DNA from: Jaltomata sinuosa
Lineage: Eukaryota; Streptophyta; Magnoliopsida; Solanales; Solanaceae
NCBI GenBank assembly: GCA_003996215.1
Contig: QJPP01007519.1
Coordinates: forward strand, 1-64,000
DNA: 64,000 nt
Direction of reading: 5' to 3'
Part shown: one piece after another, positions 9,790 to 20,742 of the stretch
How positions within the stretch are numbered: position 1 is the first letter of the stretch
How the letters are laid out: every line of letters starts with the position of its first letter
The notes under the pieces: model-generated
Database searches by the model: none
What the model was told of the DNA's origin: nothing
Seen by the model: the letters and a program-made list of their open reading frames with translations, nothing else
Position numbers and translations under genes: made by a program

Positions 9790-12387
9790 TCTTTGAACCT
9801 TGACCAAAATATTCATGATAAGGTTTATGGTTTGCTTTACACTTCAGGTTCTGAATCAGATTATGAGTCTTATTCCGACACCGAATCAGGTTCCGAGAGT
9901 GAAGTTAAACTTCTTGATTTTTCTGATAATGAAAATCTTATGCCTACTAATTGTATTAATTGTGTAGGTGATCATTGCCGATGCAAAACTGACGAGTTCT
10001 ATAAACTCCAGTCACAATTTGAAGATTTTAATATTAAAACTATTTCATCCGATAATGTGATCGATCTTTTAAAGGAAATTTCTGATGAAAATATTTGGAA
10101 TAAAATCCTTAATATGGCGACTAGCTCCAGTTCTTCAAAATCTTCTGAAAAATCCAAAAATGATTTTGATCTCAAAGATCTTGAACCTTATTCTATAAAG
10201 GAAGTTTATAACCGACTAGAAAAGAAAAATGATGTTATTATTCGTGACACCTCTTTAGATGATTTAAAATATGAGGTTGAAAATCTTAAAAATGAGATTA
10301 AATCTCTTAAACAAAATCAAATGATTCATAATCACAGGATTTCTCAGCTTGAGAATGATGATTCTATATCCAGCCCTCCTGCTGATAGAGGGAAAGGTAA
10401 GGTTGATGACATCATTGATACTTCTAAACAAAATTCTTTTCTTGGAATGATGCAGATTGTAACTGCGCATAGATGGTATGTTAATTGTACCATCTTACTT
10501 AAAAATGAATTTAAAGTTACTGGCACTGCAATGATTGATAGTGGAGCAGATGTTAGTTGTATTCAAGAAGGATTGATACCTTCAAGATTTTTTGAAAAAA
10601 CTACTCATATTGTCAAATCAGCATCTGGACACGCTTTAAAAATAGAATATAAACTGTCCAATACTCATATTTGCAAAGATAATACTTGCATCCCTCATTT
10701 CATTTTCTTGGTAAAAGATAAAATGAGTCCTCCAATTATACTTGGAACACCTTTCTTAAATGCTATTTACCCCTTTTCAAAAATTGATCAAAAGGGTTTT
10801 ACAGCCAATTACAAAGGGAGGGAAATATCTTTTCCTTTTATCACAGAGCCTTTGACACGAGATATTAATACTCTTATAGACATTAAGCAAAGACATATGG
10901 ACTCCTTACAAATGGAGATATACAGTATAAATGTCTTTGATACTTTGAAATCTACCAAAGTACAGGAAAAAATCAAATTGATCTCTGAGCAGTTGGCCGT
11001 CGATGTTTGTGCCGATCACCCAAGTGCCTTTTGGAATAGAAAGAAGCACATTGTGACTCTTCCATATGATGAAAACTTTTCTAAAGATAATATTCTCACT
11101 AAATCTCGCCCCTGCCAAATGAATGCAAAATTAGTGGAGTTTTGCAAAAAAGAGATTGATAATCTTCTTCAAAAGGGTTTGATAAAACCATCCAAGTCTC
11201 CTTGGTCCTGCACAGCATTTTATGTCAACAATGCAGCTGAAAAGGAACGTGGTGTTCTTAGATTGGTTATCAATTATAAACCTTTAAACAAATTTTTAAA
11301 ATGGATTAGGTATCCTCTTCCAAACAAAAAGGATCTTTTATCCAGATTATATGATGCCAATATATTTTCGAAATTTGATTTAAAATCAGGATATTGGCAA
11401 ATACAAATCTTCAAAGAGCATACTTACAGAACTGCTTTTAACGTTCCGTTTGGTCAATACGAATGGAATGTTATGCCTTTTGGACTGAAGAATGCTCCTT
11501 CAGAATTTCAAAAAATTATGAATGATATTTTTAATCCTTATTTAAATTTCATCATAGTCTATATTGATGACATTTTAGTTTACTCAAAAACTTTTGAAAT
11601 GCATATCAAGCATCTTGATATTTTCAAAAAAATTATTATACAAAATGGTTTGGTTATTTCTAAACCAAAAATGAGCCTGTTTCAAACAGAGGTTCGATTT
11701 TTAGGATATAATATTTGTCAGGGAAGAATTACTCCCATTCAAAGAGCGATTGATTTTGCTTCAAAATTTTCTGATATTATAATTGATAGGACTATGCTCC
11801 AAAGATTTCTGGGAAGCTTAAATTATATTTTCCCTTTTTATAAAAATCTTTCTAGAGATTTATCACCTCTTTATGAAAGACTAAAAAAGAATCATAAATC
11901 CCCTTGGACTGATAGTTTTACTAATCTTGTTAAAAATGTTAAACAACGTGTTAAATCTTTGCCCTGCTTAACTCTTGCTAACCCTGTTTGGCAGAAAATT
12001 ATAGAGACTGACGCATCCAATATTGGATATGGCGGAATCCTTAAACAGATTAATCCTCATGACAAGAGTGAATATCTTATACGATTTCATTCAGGAAAAT
12101 GGACTGAAGCTCAGAGAAAATATGCTACTGTGGCCCATGAAATGCTATGCATTGTCAAGTGTGTTTTAAAATTCCAGGATGATCTTTATAATCAAAAATT
12201 CCTAATTAAAACAGATGCCCAGTCAGTTAAATATATGTTTAACAAAGACTTTAAACATGATGCCTCTAAACTTATATTTGCAAGATGGCAGGCGCAATTA
12301 GCTCCTTTCGACTTTGAAATTCATTATAAAAAGGGAATTGACAATTCTCTTCCTGACTTCCTATCTAGAGAATATCTCAATAATTAA
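9790..12387 (+). pseudogene. EPRV copy 2: aspartic protease, reverse transcriptase and RNase H
   Basis: The coat-protein frame continues without a break through protease (DSG at about 10536-10544), RT (YIDD at 11560-11571) and RNase H to the stop at 12385-12387. It therefore shows that coat protein and polymerase share one long frame in this virus. This section is open, but translation from the natural start would be stopped by the two upstream nonsense codons. Compared with copy 1 there are only scattered substitutions. Confidence 0.88.
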
Positions 12388-12389
12388 TT

Positions 12390-12596
12390 ATGAATTACTT
12401 CTCAGCTTTCTTTGATAAGAAAACTTTGATCACCATTCTAAAGGTGGTTAATATCGGGCAAGATATTCAGGAGATTATTCTTAATAAAATTATTGAGAAT
12501 ATTATTCAAGAAGAATTATCTATTCATTCCTATAATGAAGAAAATATTCATTTTGATATTTATGATATTTATGACTCATATTTTGATCATTATTAG
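12390..12596 (+). CDS. EPRV copy 2: small 68-residue ORF
   Basis: Second copy of the ORF at 3240-3446, with one residue changed (Ser for Phe) and the same two-base gaps to its neighbours. It is Ile/Asn/Asp-rich with an acidic aromatic C-terminus. The function is unknown. Confidence 0.55.
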   Translation: MNYFSAFFDKKTLITILKVVNIGQDIQEIILNKIIENIIQEELSIHSYNEENIHFDIYDIYDSYFDHY

Positions 12597-12598
12597 GT

Positions 12599-13611
12599 AT
12601 GGAAGGAAAGGACCCGCCCTGGTCCGTTATAAGGGGCCGCAGCAGAGGAAACGGAAGAGGAAGGGGAGATCAGCCCCTCAAAGGACATATACTCAAGGAT
12701 CATCATATGGATCCTCAGCCTCACGAACTCAAAGATCATCCTATGGATCTGATTCAAACTTTCCAGTTCTCAGATTAGGGAACAAGAGTTTAATAAACTC
12801 AAAAATTGGAGAAGCCTTCTCCTCTAATACGGTAAAATTGGATGATATTCCAAAAGACAGTTCATTATATGAACAATTACAGGCTTATATGTCTCAAAAG
12901 CAAAGTGATACTTTTGCTACTGCAGTCACTAAAGAAGACAAAAATGATATCAAGTTCTTCGAAAAGATTGAAAGAAAAGAAATGATATTTCTTATTGAAA
13001 ACTCTGAGATTTAGAGGAAAAATGAACCTTGGAAGATTCTCCAAAGGTATTTACTAAATGGTTTATATTACCCGGGTGAGTCATACAAAACCCGATCTTA
13101 TTATGAAAATATTCTAATAGAAACAGGAAGTGCTGAAATTCAGCATTTCAACGGAGAAAACTGTTATAATTTTTCAAAAATTATAATCAAACAGATTATA
13201 TTTGTTGAAGAATGGGGTATTTCCACCATGAAAGAAAGGCAAATCAGCCTAAATGAGACTCGTGTGAGTTTTTCTTATTGGGATTATATCCAGGCGTTCC
13301 ATCGGGTATTATATTACAACAATGACCGTCACAAGCACACATGGTTTGTGAAAGTTTGTTCTAAATTATTCAATGAAACCATTCCAAATTGGTTCTTAAA
13401 TTGGTGGTCATACCACGGTCCAACCATAAAAATTTTACCAGATCTATTTCTTCGATTATATCAAGAATGGACAAAATATTCGCCGTTTTTAACCGAGCTG
13501 TATCACGCAGATCATATCTGCTATCTTGAAAAATAGATCAAATCTATTTCTTTATTGAATTCTCAATACCATGGATCCACAAATGGGCTCCAGAATTCGG
13601 TTATACCGAAG
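12599..13611 (+). pseudogene. EPRV copy 2: last ORF, truncated and frameshifted
   Basis: Counterpart of 3449-4900. A one-base loss in the Arg-Gly tract (about 12665) shifts the frame, a TAG (CAG in copy 1) follows at 13012-13014, and a one-base loss in an A-run near 13532 ends the second half. The sequence breaks at about 13611, where it joins inverted copy 3 through about three shared bases. The C-terminal third is missing. Confidence 0.85.
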
Positions 13612-15641
13612 ATCCTTTTTGTTTGGAATAGGATACCTAATCCATTTTAAAAATTTGTTTAAAGGTTTATAATTGATAATCAATCTAGGAACACCACGTT
13701 CCTTTTAAGCTGCATTGTTGGCATAAAATGCTGTGCAGGACCAAGGAGACTTGGATGGTTTTATCAAACCCTTTTGAAGAAGATTATCAATCTTTTTTTT
13801 GCAAAACTCCACTAATTCTGCATTCATTTGGCAGGGGCGAGATTTAGTGGGAATATTATCTTCAGAGAAGTTTTCTTCATATGGAAGAGTCACAATGTGC
13901 TTCTTTCTATTCCAAAAGGCACTTGGGTGATCGGCACAAACATCGACGGCCAACTGCTCAGAGATCAATTTGATTTTTTCCTGTACTTTGGTAGATTTCA
14001 AAGTATCAAAGACATTTATACTGTATATCTCCATTTGTAAGGAGTCCATATGTCTTTGCTTCATGTCTATAAGAGTATTAATATCTCGTGTCAAAGGCTC
14101 TGTGATAAAAGGAAAAGATATTTCCCTCCCTTTGTAATTGGCTGTAAAACCCTTTTGATCAATTTTTGAAAAGGGGTAAATAACATTTAAGAAAGGTGTT
14201 CCAAATATAATTGGAGGACTCATTTTATCTTTTACCAAGAAAAAGAAATGAGGGATGCAAGTATTATCTTTGCAAATATGAGTATTGGACAGTTTATATT
14301 CTATTTTTAAAGCGTGTCCAGATGCTGATTTGACAATATGAGTAGTTTTTTCAAAAAATCTTGAAGGTATCAATCCTTCTTGAATACAACTAACATCTGC
14401 TCCACTATCAATCATTGTAGTGCCAGTAACTTTAAATTCGTTTTTAAGTAAGATGGTACAATTAACATACCATCTATGCGCAGTTACAATCTGCATCATT
14501 CCAAGAAAAGAATTTTGTTTAGAAGTATCAATGATGTCATCAACCTTACCTTTCCCTCTATCAGCAGGAGGGCTGGATATAGAATCATCATTCTCAAGCT
14601 GAGAAATCCTGTGATTATGAATCATTTGATTTTGTTTAAGAGATTTAATCTCATTTTTAAGATTTTCAACATCATATTTTAAATCATCTAAAGAGGTGTC
14701 ACGAATAATGACATCAACTTTCTTTTCTAGTCGGTTATAAACTTCCTTTATAGAATAAGGTTCAAGATCTTTGAGATCAAAATCATTTTTGGATTTTTCA
14801 GAAGATTTTGAAGAACTGGAGCTAGTCGCCATATTAAGGATTTTATTCCGAATATTTTCATCAGAAATTTCCTTTAAAAGATCGATCACATTATCGGATG
14901 AAATAGTTTTAATATTAAAATCTTCAAATTGTGACTGGAGTTTATAGAACTTGTCAGTTTTGCATCTGCAATGATCACCTACACAATTAATACAATTAGA
15001 AGGCATAAGATTTTCATTATCAGAAAAATCAAGAAGTTTAACTTCACTCTCGGAACCTGATTCGGTGTCGGAATAAGACTCATAATCTGATTCAGAACCT
15101 GAAGTGTAAAGCAAACCATAAACCTTATCATGAATATTTTGGTCAAGGTTCAAAGATTTAAGCTTTTCAAGCTTATAATTTGGAGCAATATGTCCATATT
15201 GTCCACAATTATAACATTTAATGTTCTTGAGATCTCTTTTTGAGAAATTCTTTGCAAACCTGGTAGACTTGCGGTGAGCTTTCTTTGCTTCACGCTTTTC
15301 TTTACTTCTTCGGGAATGACGACGTCGCCTATGAGGCCTTTCAGAAGTATTATGTTCTTTGTGACTTCTGTGCGTCCTATGTTCTTTGCTACTAGATGGA
15401 CCAGGCATAGCGAACTGTTCACAAAAGTCTCCTAATTGTGACTTCGCTTTTTTCTTATCATCCTTAATTTGTTGAGATAATTTTACCTCGTTGCAAAGAT
15501 TTAATCCTTCTTGGGTGCAAGTACCCACAAGCTTCCCGTAAGTATAGAGTTGATAAGGAATCTCGGTGTGGTTACCTCTGAGAGCTCGTTTAACTCGCTC
15601 TGCAAATAAAGGGGGAAATCCATCGATTTCCAATGAGTAGA
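13612..15641 (-). pseudogene. EPRV copy 3: coat-protein end, protease and start of RT
   Basis: Minus-strand frame from the capsid core through the basic tract, a zinc knuckle with Tyr for the last Cys (about 15174), the protease (DSG near 14400) and the first part of the RT. A TAA (GAA in copy 1) stops it at 13705-13707, and the element breaks at 13612 inside the RT fingers before YIDD. The frame is separated from the upstream coat protein by a 10-base deletion at about 15630. It could not give an active polymerase. Confidence 0.87.
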
Positions 15642-17024
15642 GTTGTTGTCGGGAAGATCCATGACTCTACTTAAGAAGGTGTCTTTATACCATCTGAATT
15701 CTCCCAAATGTCTGCATCGTAGACCATTTAAGAGAGTTCTAAGAGTTTCATTTTGGGAGGTAAATCTACCATTGAAATGTTCCAGAATAGTGAGAATGAG
15801 TGTATAAACAACATCTTCTCGGGTAGTTTCTATTACCCTTTCGACTGGTTTTCCTTCATCATTAATGCCAGTCTCTACCATTTTATCACTCTTTGTGGCA
15901 GTAGTTATAGCATTTTTAACTTCTTCGGATAGAAAATTATCCCACCAACCTCTTAATTGGCCAGTGAATCCTGCAATTATCATCTTACAAATAGCATGAT
16001 CAGAATTTCTATTCGTATGTCTACAAACAGAAGAATACATCATCATCCGATGAACCACAATAGAGACTTGTCTATCAGTCAAGCCATCGAGGTTCCACTC
16101 ATAAACCATATCACCACTGTAAGACGTATTGGTGAATCCCCACTCTCTTTCTTCAATAAGAACATCTTGAGGAGTTGGGCGATGATAATAAAAAGTTTTC
16201 ATATCAGGTTTAGAACCGTATCGAGAAATAGGATGGTTCCTTTTGAAACGATGAAGTTTATTGACTTCTGTTATAGAAAATTCATCATTTTGTTCTATAA
16301 ACTGGTTTTCTAAATCATTGGAATTCATAGGTTTAGCACTTAAGCCAGAAAGCTTTCTATCAAGAAGCTGTTCTAAATCTTGTAAAGAAAGATCGTTTTT
16401 AGATTTAATCTTAAAATCAGAAGTATCTATAGGTCTTTGAATATGAGTGGGCATAGTTAAAATAGTAGGGAGATTCTTAGAAGTAGAAGCTTCGTTAACT
16501 GCTTTAGGCCTCTCAGTATTCAAATGTTTTACTAAAACAATTAACTCATCAAGTTTTTTGTCAAGGGAACCAACATGTTCACCTAAAACCTTAACATAAA
16601 GACTTAAATAATTATTTTGAGCTATCAGGTTATTTATCTCATTAATGCTAATCTTAGCGACATCGTTTTCAACGAACTTTTGAAAAGCAGAGAACATCAA
16701 ACCTGTATTATTAGGTAAAATAAAAGGGTTTTGAGGAGGGTAGATCAATTTAATAATCGAACCATTTCCTTCTTGAAAAGTTCTCTCAAGAACTCTTACA
16801 TATAGCGGTAGATAAGTGGTTATAAACCAAGGAACAAAATACATAATTTGATTATGCAAAGCACAAGTTTCATAGAATTCTTGTGAAATACTATTTAAAT
16901 CATTTTGGCTATAAGCTTCAAAAAACCAAGTTCTAAACTTGTTCCATTTATCATTTTGAAATTCACTTTGAATATGTTGTCTTGCCAGTGAACCTGGACT
17001 AAAATCAATTTGTTGTACAAACAT
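15642..17024 (-). pseudogene. EPRV copy 3: coat-protein N-terminal part
   Basis: This minus-strand frame starts at the coat-protein ATG (17022-17024), three bases after the movement-protein stop. It is open through the region where copy 2 has its first stop, so it shows that codon 59 was originally Gln. It carries the coiled-coil-like segment and the capsid core. The 10-base deletion at about 15630 throws it out of frame. Confidence 0.85.
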
Positions 17025-17027
17025 AAA

Positions 17028-17278
17028 TCAAAGTTTATTTCTATCGGACTCTTCATTTGGGTCAAAATCCATCTCTGAGGCAGTAGGATCAATATCAGAC
17101 AGTCTATCAGTTGCCTGTACAATATTAGTCTTTGGGTCAATTCTTACCCTTTCTACAATTTTTTCACTCATAGTATCACTAATAGTATGCAAAGAAAGAG
17201 CCCTGTTACGAGCTGGACCATATATAGGAACATCAGGGGTAATAGGAGAAATATGCTGAATTTCAGGTAGAGATCTTT
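17028..17278 (-). pseudogene. EPRV copy 3: movement-protein C-terminal fragment
   Basis: About 83 codons of the C-terminal tail match 7656-7908 of copy 2. Similarity stops at about 17278, where AT-rich host DNA begins. This is the right border of the viral cluster. No target duplication can be seen. Confidence 0.85.
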
Positions 17279-18452
17279 CATTATGAATTTTAAATAATAA
17301 TAAAATCTCCAATTATGAGTCTCTTGAATTTCAAATATTCACTATAAAAAGAGAATGAAAATTTTAAGGAGCAGAAACATAGCTGAAATTTGCTTATCAT
17401 GATCTGATTTATCGCCATATCAAAGTTAAATAGAGTAAAAATGGTAAAATTATCCTTTGATTTCTTCTCTTTTTTTTTTCAACAAGCTAAATATACAATA
17501 CGATTTAAATTCTAAGAATTTTTGTTTTAAATTCTTTAGAAAAGATAAATGGTCTTGACACATTTTTTTTTTGCATATTGAGGTAACACATTTTAGTATT
17601 GGTGTTTGTATTTTATTCGTCTCTTAATTTCAAGCATGCACTTTCTCCTATATTAATTAATAATTTTTATAAAAAAGAAATAAAGTCAAATTAACATAAC
17701 CTTTCAAAAAGATATCCTTCGATTTATTCGTAAGTAATAACTAACTATCATTTTAATTGATTATTATTTTAAAAAATTCAGACTTTTTTTAATATAGATA
17801 TTGAAGATTTTTCTTTTATTCATTGTTGGCAATTATATTGAGATGCTAAAGAATCTCTGTATTCTTACAAGGAGAAAAAGTAATGGAATTGAGGAGGAGA
17901 ATCTAGAGCGCAAGTACAAAAATTAATTCACAAATTATAATTATTATAAATATATGTATGTTAAAATTTCATTTTGCAAGCTACTATTTGTACATCCAGA
18001 TTAATAAATTATTTCTTTAATATTTTTTTAGGTTGATGAATGGAGAAGAAGAAAATAAATGGAGAGGAAGATAAGCATGGCAAAGAGGAGAAACGAGTAG
18101 GAACATAAAATATTATTGTGAAATTAAATAATTTTTGAATCAAAGAATAAAAATGCACCTTGTATAATTTTTTTTTATTAACCTTATACGTGAACTTAAA
18201 ATAACAAATTATTCATAAATGTAGCTCTCAGAATCTATTGCTTTCCTTTTTTGCTTATGTTGCACTGTAATTCCTATTGAGTATGAAAGTTGAAATTTTT
18301 TCTAAGCTTTTATTGATTATTATTTCTCATAGATAATTTATTTTTGGAAAAGTTGTTTTGAATTTACATGAGAAACTTTCAAAAAGATTGAACTTATTTT
18401 TCTAAATTGTGCAATTTAATAAAATTAATTATTTTGTGAAAAAAGACAAGTG
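17279..18452. other. AT-rich non-coding DNA, no gene seen
   Basis: Flank of the viral cluster, very AT-rich with poly-A/T runs. I see no ORF of substance and no clear transposon ends. Confidence 0.6.
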
Positions 18453-18628
18453 TACTCCCTCTGTTTTATTTTACTTGACCCCTATATTGAAAATAAATGC
18501 TTCAATTTATTTTTTATTTTTGCAAAATTGATAGAATTTTATTAAATAACTACATAAAGTAAACGTAATCAAATTTAAAGTTTTAAAGTATAATTAATAA
18601 GATTAAGTAATACGAAATAGAGGGAGTA
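18453..18628. mobile_element. Stowaway-type MITE
   Basis: Terminal inverted repeats CTCCCTCTGTTTTATTTTAC (left) and an AAATAGAGGGAG end (right), flanked by TA on both sides, span about 172 bp with an AT-rich interior. This is the signature of Stowaway elements mobilised by Mariner transposases. Confidence 0.75.
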
Positions 18629-18852
18629 TTATTTTATACTAAAAAAGTGATTGGTTATGAAAAATCAAAGAATGATCAAAGGAGTAAAATGACGAAATGA
18701 AATACGTATATATATATATATGTATTTTAAAAAACTAATTCAATTGAGTTTTAAAAATTATAAAGTATTTCAAATTTTTGAAATTTAAAATAATTATAAT
18801 ACTTTATTATTACAAGAAATTATTTAATAAATTTTATAAGATCATTTATTAT

Positions 18853-18880
18853 CGCGCGAAGCGCGGATCTATTCACTAGT
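18853..18880 (+). mobile_element. Helitron 3' terminus
   Basis: A CGCGC-GAA-GCGCG hairpin (18853-18865) is followed after 10 bases by CTAG (18876-18879) and then T. This is the standard 3' end of plant Helitrons, which insert between A and T. I could not place the 5' TC end, so the length is unknown. No helicase ORF is present, so it is non-autonomous or a remnant. Confidence 0.65.
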
Positions 18881-18918
18881 TTAGGAATAAAATAAAAAAA
18901 TTAAAATATCGTTTGGTT

Positions 18919-19621
18919 CCGCTTCATTAATTTTTGCTCAAGTAATTATCAATACACCTTTCGATAATTAATACGTGGACTGATAAACATGAAAGATTAG
19001 AATTATTTTCTAGCTTTTTTTATTTTTGATGTATTTCTTATTAATAATAATGTTAAAAGACATTATTTGAATTATACATGTTAATCCAAACTTTCCAATT
19101 TATAAATAAATAGACTTCACATATAGTTATAAAGACACGAGTCGGGCTTTTAAATCATTTAATGAGTCTTGAATTTTGACCAATTCTTTAATTTTTTAAT
19201 AAGTAGTACTATGATATTCTTAATTCGTATTAACTAGGAAGAAACCTCAAAAAGTTTGTTAGTTATCTCGGGCCAAAAGTTTCATTATCTTCCAAGAATG
19301 CAAACATAGCAAGTTGTACTCATTACTATATATATTTTTTATTTTACATTTTAATTTATGTTTATTAATTTATTATAAAATTAAACTTGATTAATTTTAT
19401 ATGAAGAAATAACTGTATTACTATAAAAAAATAATAATTAAAGAATTAATCCCATGTCTTTTAAAGTATAATTACTTTTAACATTACCATTAATAAATAA
19501 GTAATACACAAAAAATAGAAAACAAGCTAGAAAGCAATCCTAACCATTCATGCTTATCAGTTCACATGTCAGTCACCCAAAAGTGCATTAATAATTATTT
19601 GAGCAAAAATTAATGGAGCAG
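18919..19621. mobile_element. Foldback-type element with long imperfect inverted repeats
   Basis: The outer 40 bases (18919-18960) match the reverse complement of 19581-19621, sharing a block with ATTAATTTTTGCTCAA. Pairing continues inward through GACTGATAAACATGA and TTTCTAGCTT blocks to about 19060 on the left and about 19472 on the right, giving arms of roughly 145 bp with gaps. The middle is AT-rich and non-coding. Outer borders and target duplication are not clear. It could be a MITE of hAT or Mutator type. Confidence 0.55.
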
Positions 19622-19904
19622 AGCTGCACCTGTTTTGGGTGCCGCATTTTTAAGCTACCAAAGACACCTCAATATGTCAGTAATTTCCTAATCTCTCGTG
19701 GCTACTTTACTTATCGTTTTTGTTAAAAATATATCGCCCAAAATAATTATTATTTTAGAAAAATCAAGATATAATTAACCACATATTAAATTTCACTTTT
19801 ATCCTTACTCAATAAATATAATGAGAGATTGATGCAGTGGAAAAAATAATAATATTAAATTGAGATAAAAATAAATAAGAATAATTTAGTTTATTTTTGT
19901 TTGA

Positions 19905-20145
19905 TACTTCCTTCGTCCAATTTTATGTGGTACACTTCCCTTTTTAGTCCGTTTAAAAAAGAATGTCATCTTTTTATAATTAAAAAAATTAATCTTAAAA
20001 TTTTCCTTTTATTGTTAATGAAATGATTTACAATCACATAAATATCTAAAGATTATTTTGGATCATAAATTTTAAAAGTTTTTTTTTTTTATTAAATACC
20101 GTACTAAGTTAAAAGGGTGTCAAATAGAATGAGAAGAAGAAAGTA
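19905..20145. repeat. Degenerate Stowaway-like MITE
   Basis: A left end TACTTCCTTCGTCCAATTT and a right end finishing GAAGAAAGTA form imperfect inverted repeats with TA at each border. A TTTTATAATTAAA-type interior is common in plant Stowaways. Confidence 0.5.
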
Positions 20146-20314
20146 TATTTTCTTAAGATGTGAAAAAAATTTGACAAAATAAAATGGTGATAGAGTACAA
20201 TATTTGTAGCTTTTCCTGAAATCAGCATTAGCTAATCAAATTTTACCACGTAGACAAAGTGACAACCCAGAAAAGTCCTAAAGTATGTTATGACATTTTC
20301 ACCCTTAATATTAA

Positions 20315-20320
20315 CACGTG
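20315..20320. promoter_or_regulatory. G-box (CACGTG) upstream of the E1 beta gene
   Basis: CACGTG lies inside AACACGTGTAA, about 320 bases before the start codon and about 220 before the TATA box. G-boxes bind bZIP and bHLH factors in many light-regulated plant promoters. Its use here is inferred. Confidence 0.4.
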
Positions 20321-20538
20321 TAAGCTCTCATTAGAGAGATTCATCATATTACAGTGAGTACGCAAGTAGAGCATCCGTCGATATGAACAAGGACAATACA
20401 TGTGGCTCAAACTTCTCACTTCATACATACTTTCTTCCTTCACTGCTCTTTTCTCATCTTCCTTCAATTATATCGCCCAACCCCTTTTGCACTTTGTTTT
20501 CTCCGCCCCATTTCATTTTTTCACCCATTGTGTGTGAA

Positions 20539-20546
20539 TATATATA
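20539..20546 (+). promoter_or_regulatory. TATA box of the E1 beta gene
   Basis: TATATATA lies 98 bases before the ATG at 20637, which leaves a 5' leader of roughly 65 bases that is CT-rich near its end. Confidence 0.55.
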
Positions 20547-20636
20547 GTTATAGGTGGCATTTGAATCCTTCTGCATTTTCTCTTCGTTTTTTTTAGATTG
20601 AATCAAGAAGCCAATTTTCTTCTTGGGGTTTTCTAG

Positions 20637-20742
20637 ATGGCTGCTATTATACAAGGAATTGGTGCTGCTACTGCACTAACCTCAGCCAATTCTTTGGATA
20701 CCAACAAGTCACTTTTCGCTAATTCTCGTAGATCTTTGTCAG
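20637..20742 (+). other. E1 beta exon 1 (start of transit peptide)
   Basis: It codes for the first 35 residues and one base of the next codon. ATG was chosen because it opens the frame that continues into the homologous exons. The donor is G|GTTTGT. Confidence 0.85.

Larger units (their letters stand above)
1..17278. mobile_element. Endogenous pararetrovirus (Caulimoviridae) cluster, four rearranged copies
   Basis: Four near-identical viral segments are joined in alternating orientation: + 1 to 5957, - 5957 to 6771, + 6772 to 13611, - 13612 to 17278. Signs of a pararetrovirus are a movement-protein ORF, a CCHC zinc knuckle, a retroviral-type aspartic protease (DSG), an RT with YIDD, RNase H, no integrase, no LTRs, and a leader with an initiator-tRNA-Met primer site. 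By eye the copies are about 97 % identical. Junctions show only 3 to 8 bases of overlap, which fits illegitimate joining or template switching rather than integrase-mediated insertion. The genus is uncertain; a separate movement protein and a late Arg-Gly-rich ORF suggest a solendovirus or a relative. All copies carry inactivating changes. The cluster starts left of the window. Confidence 0.9.
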
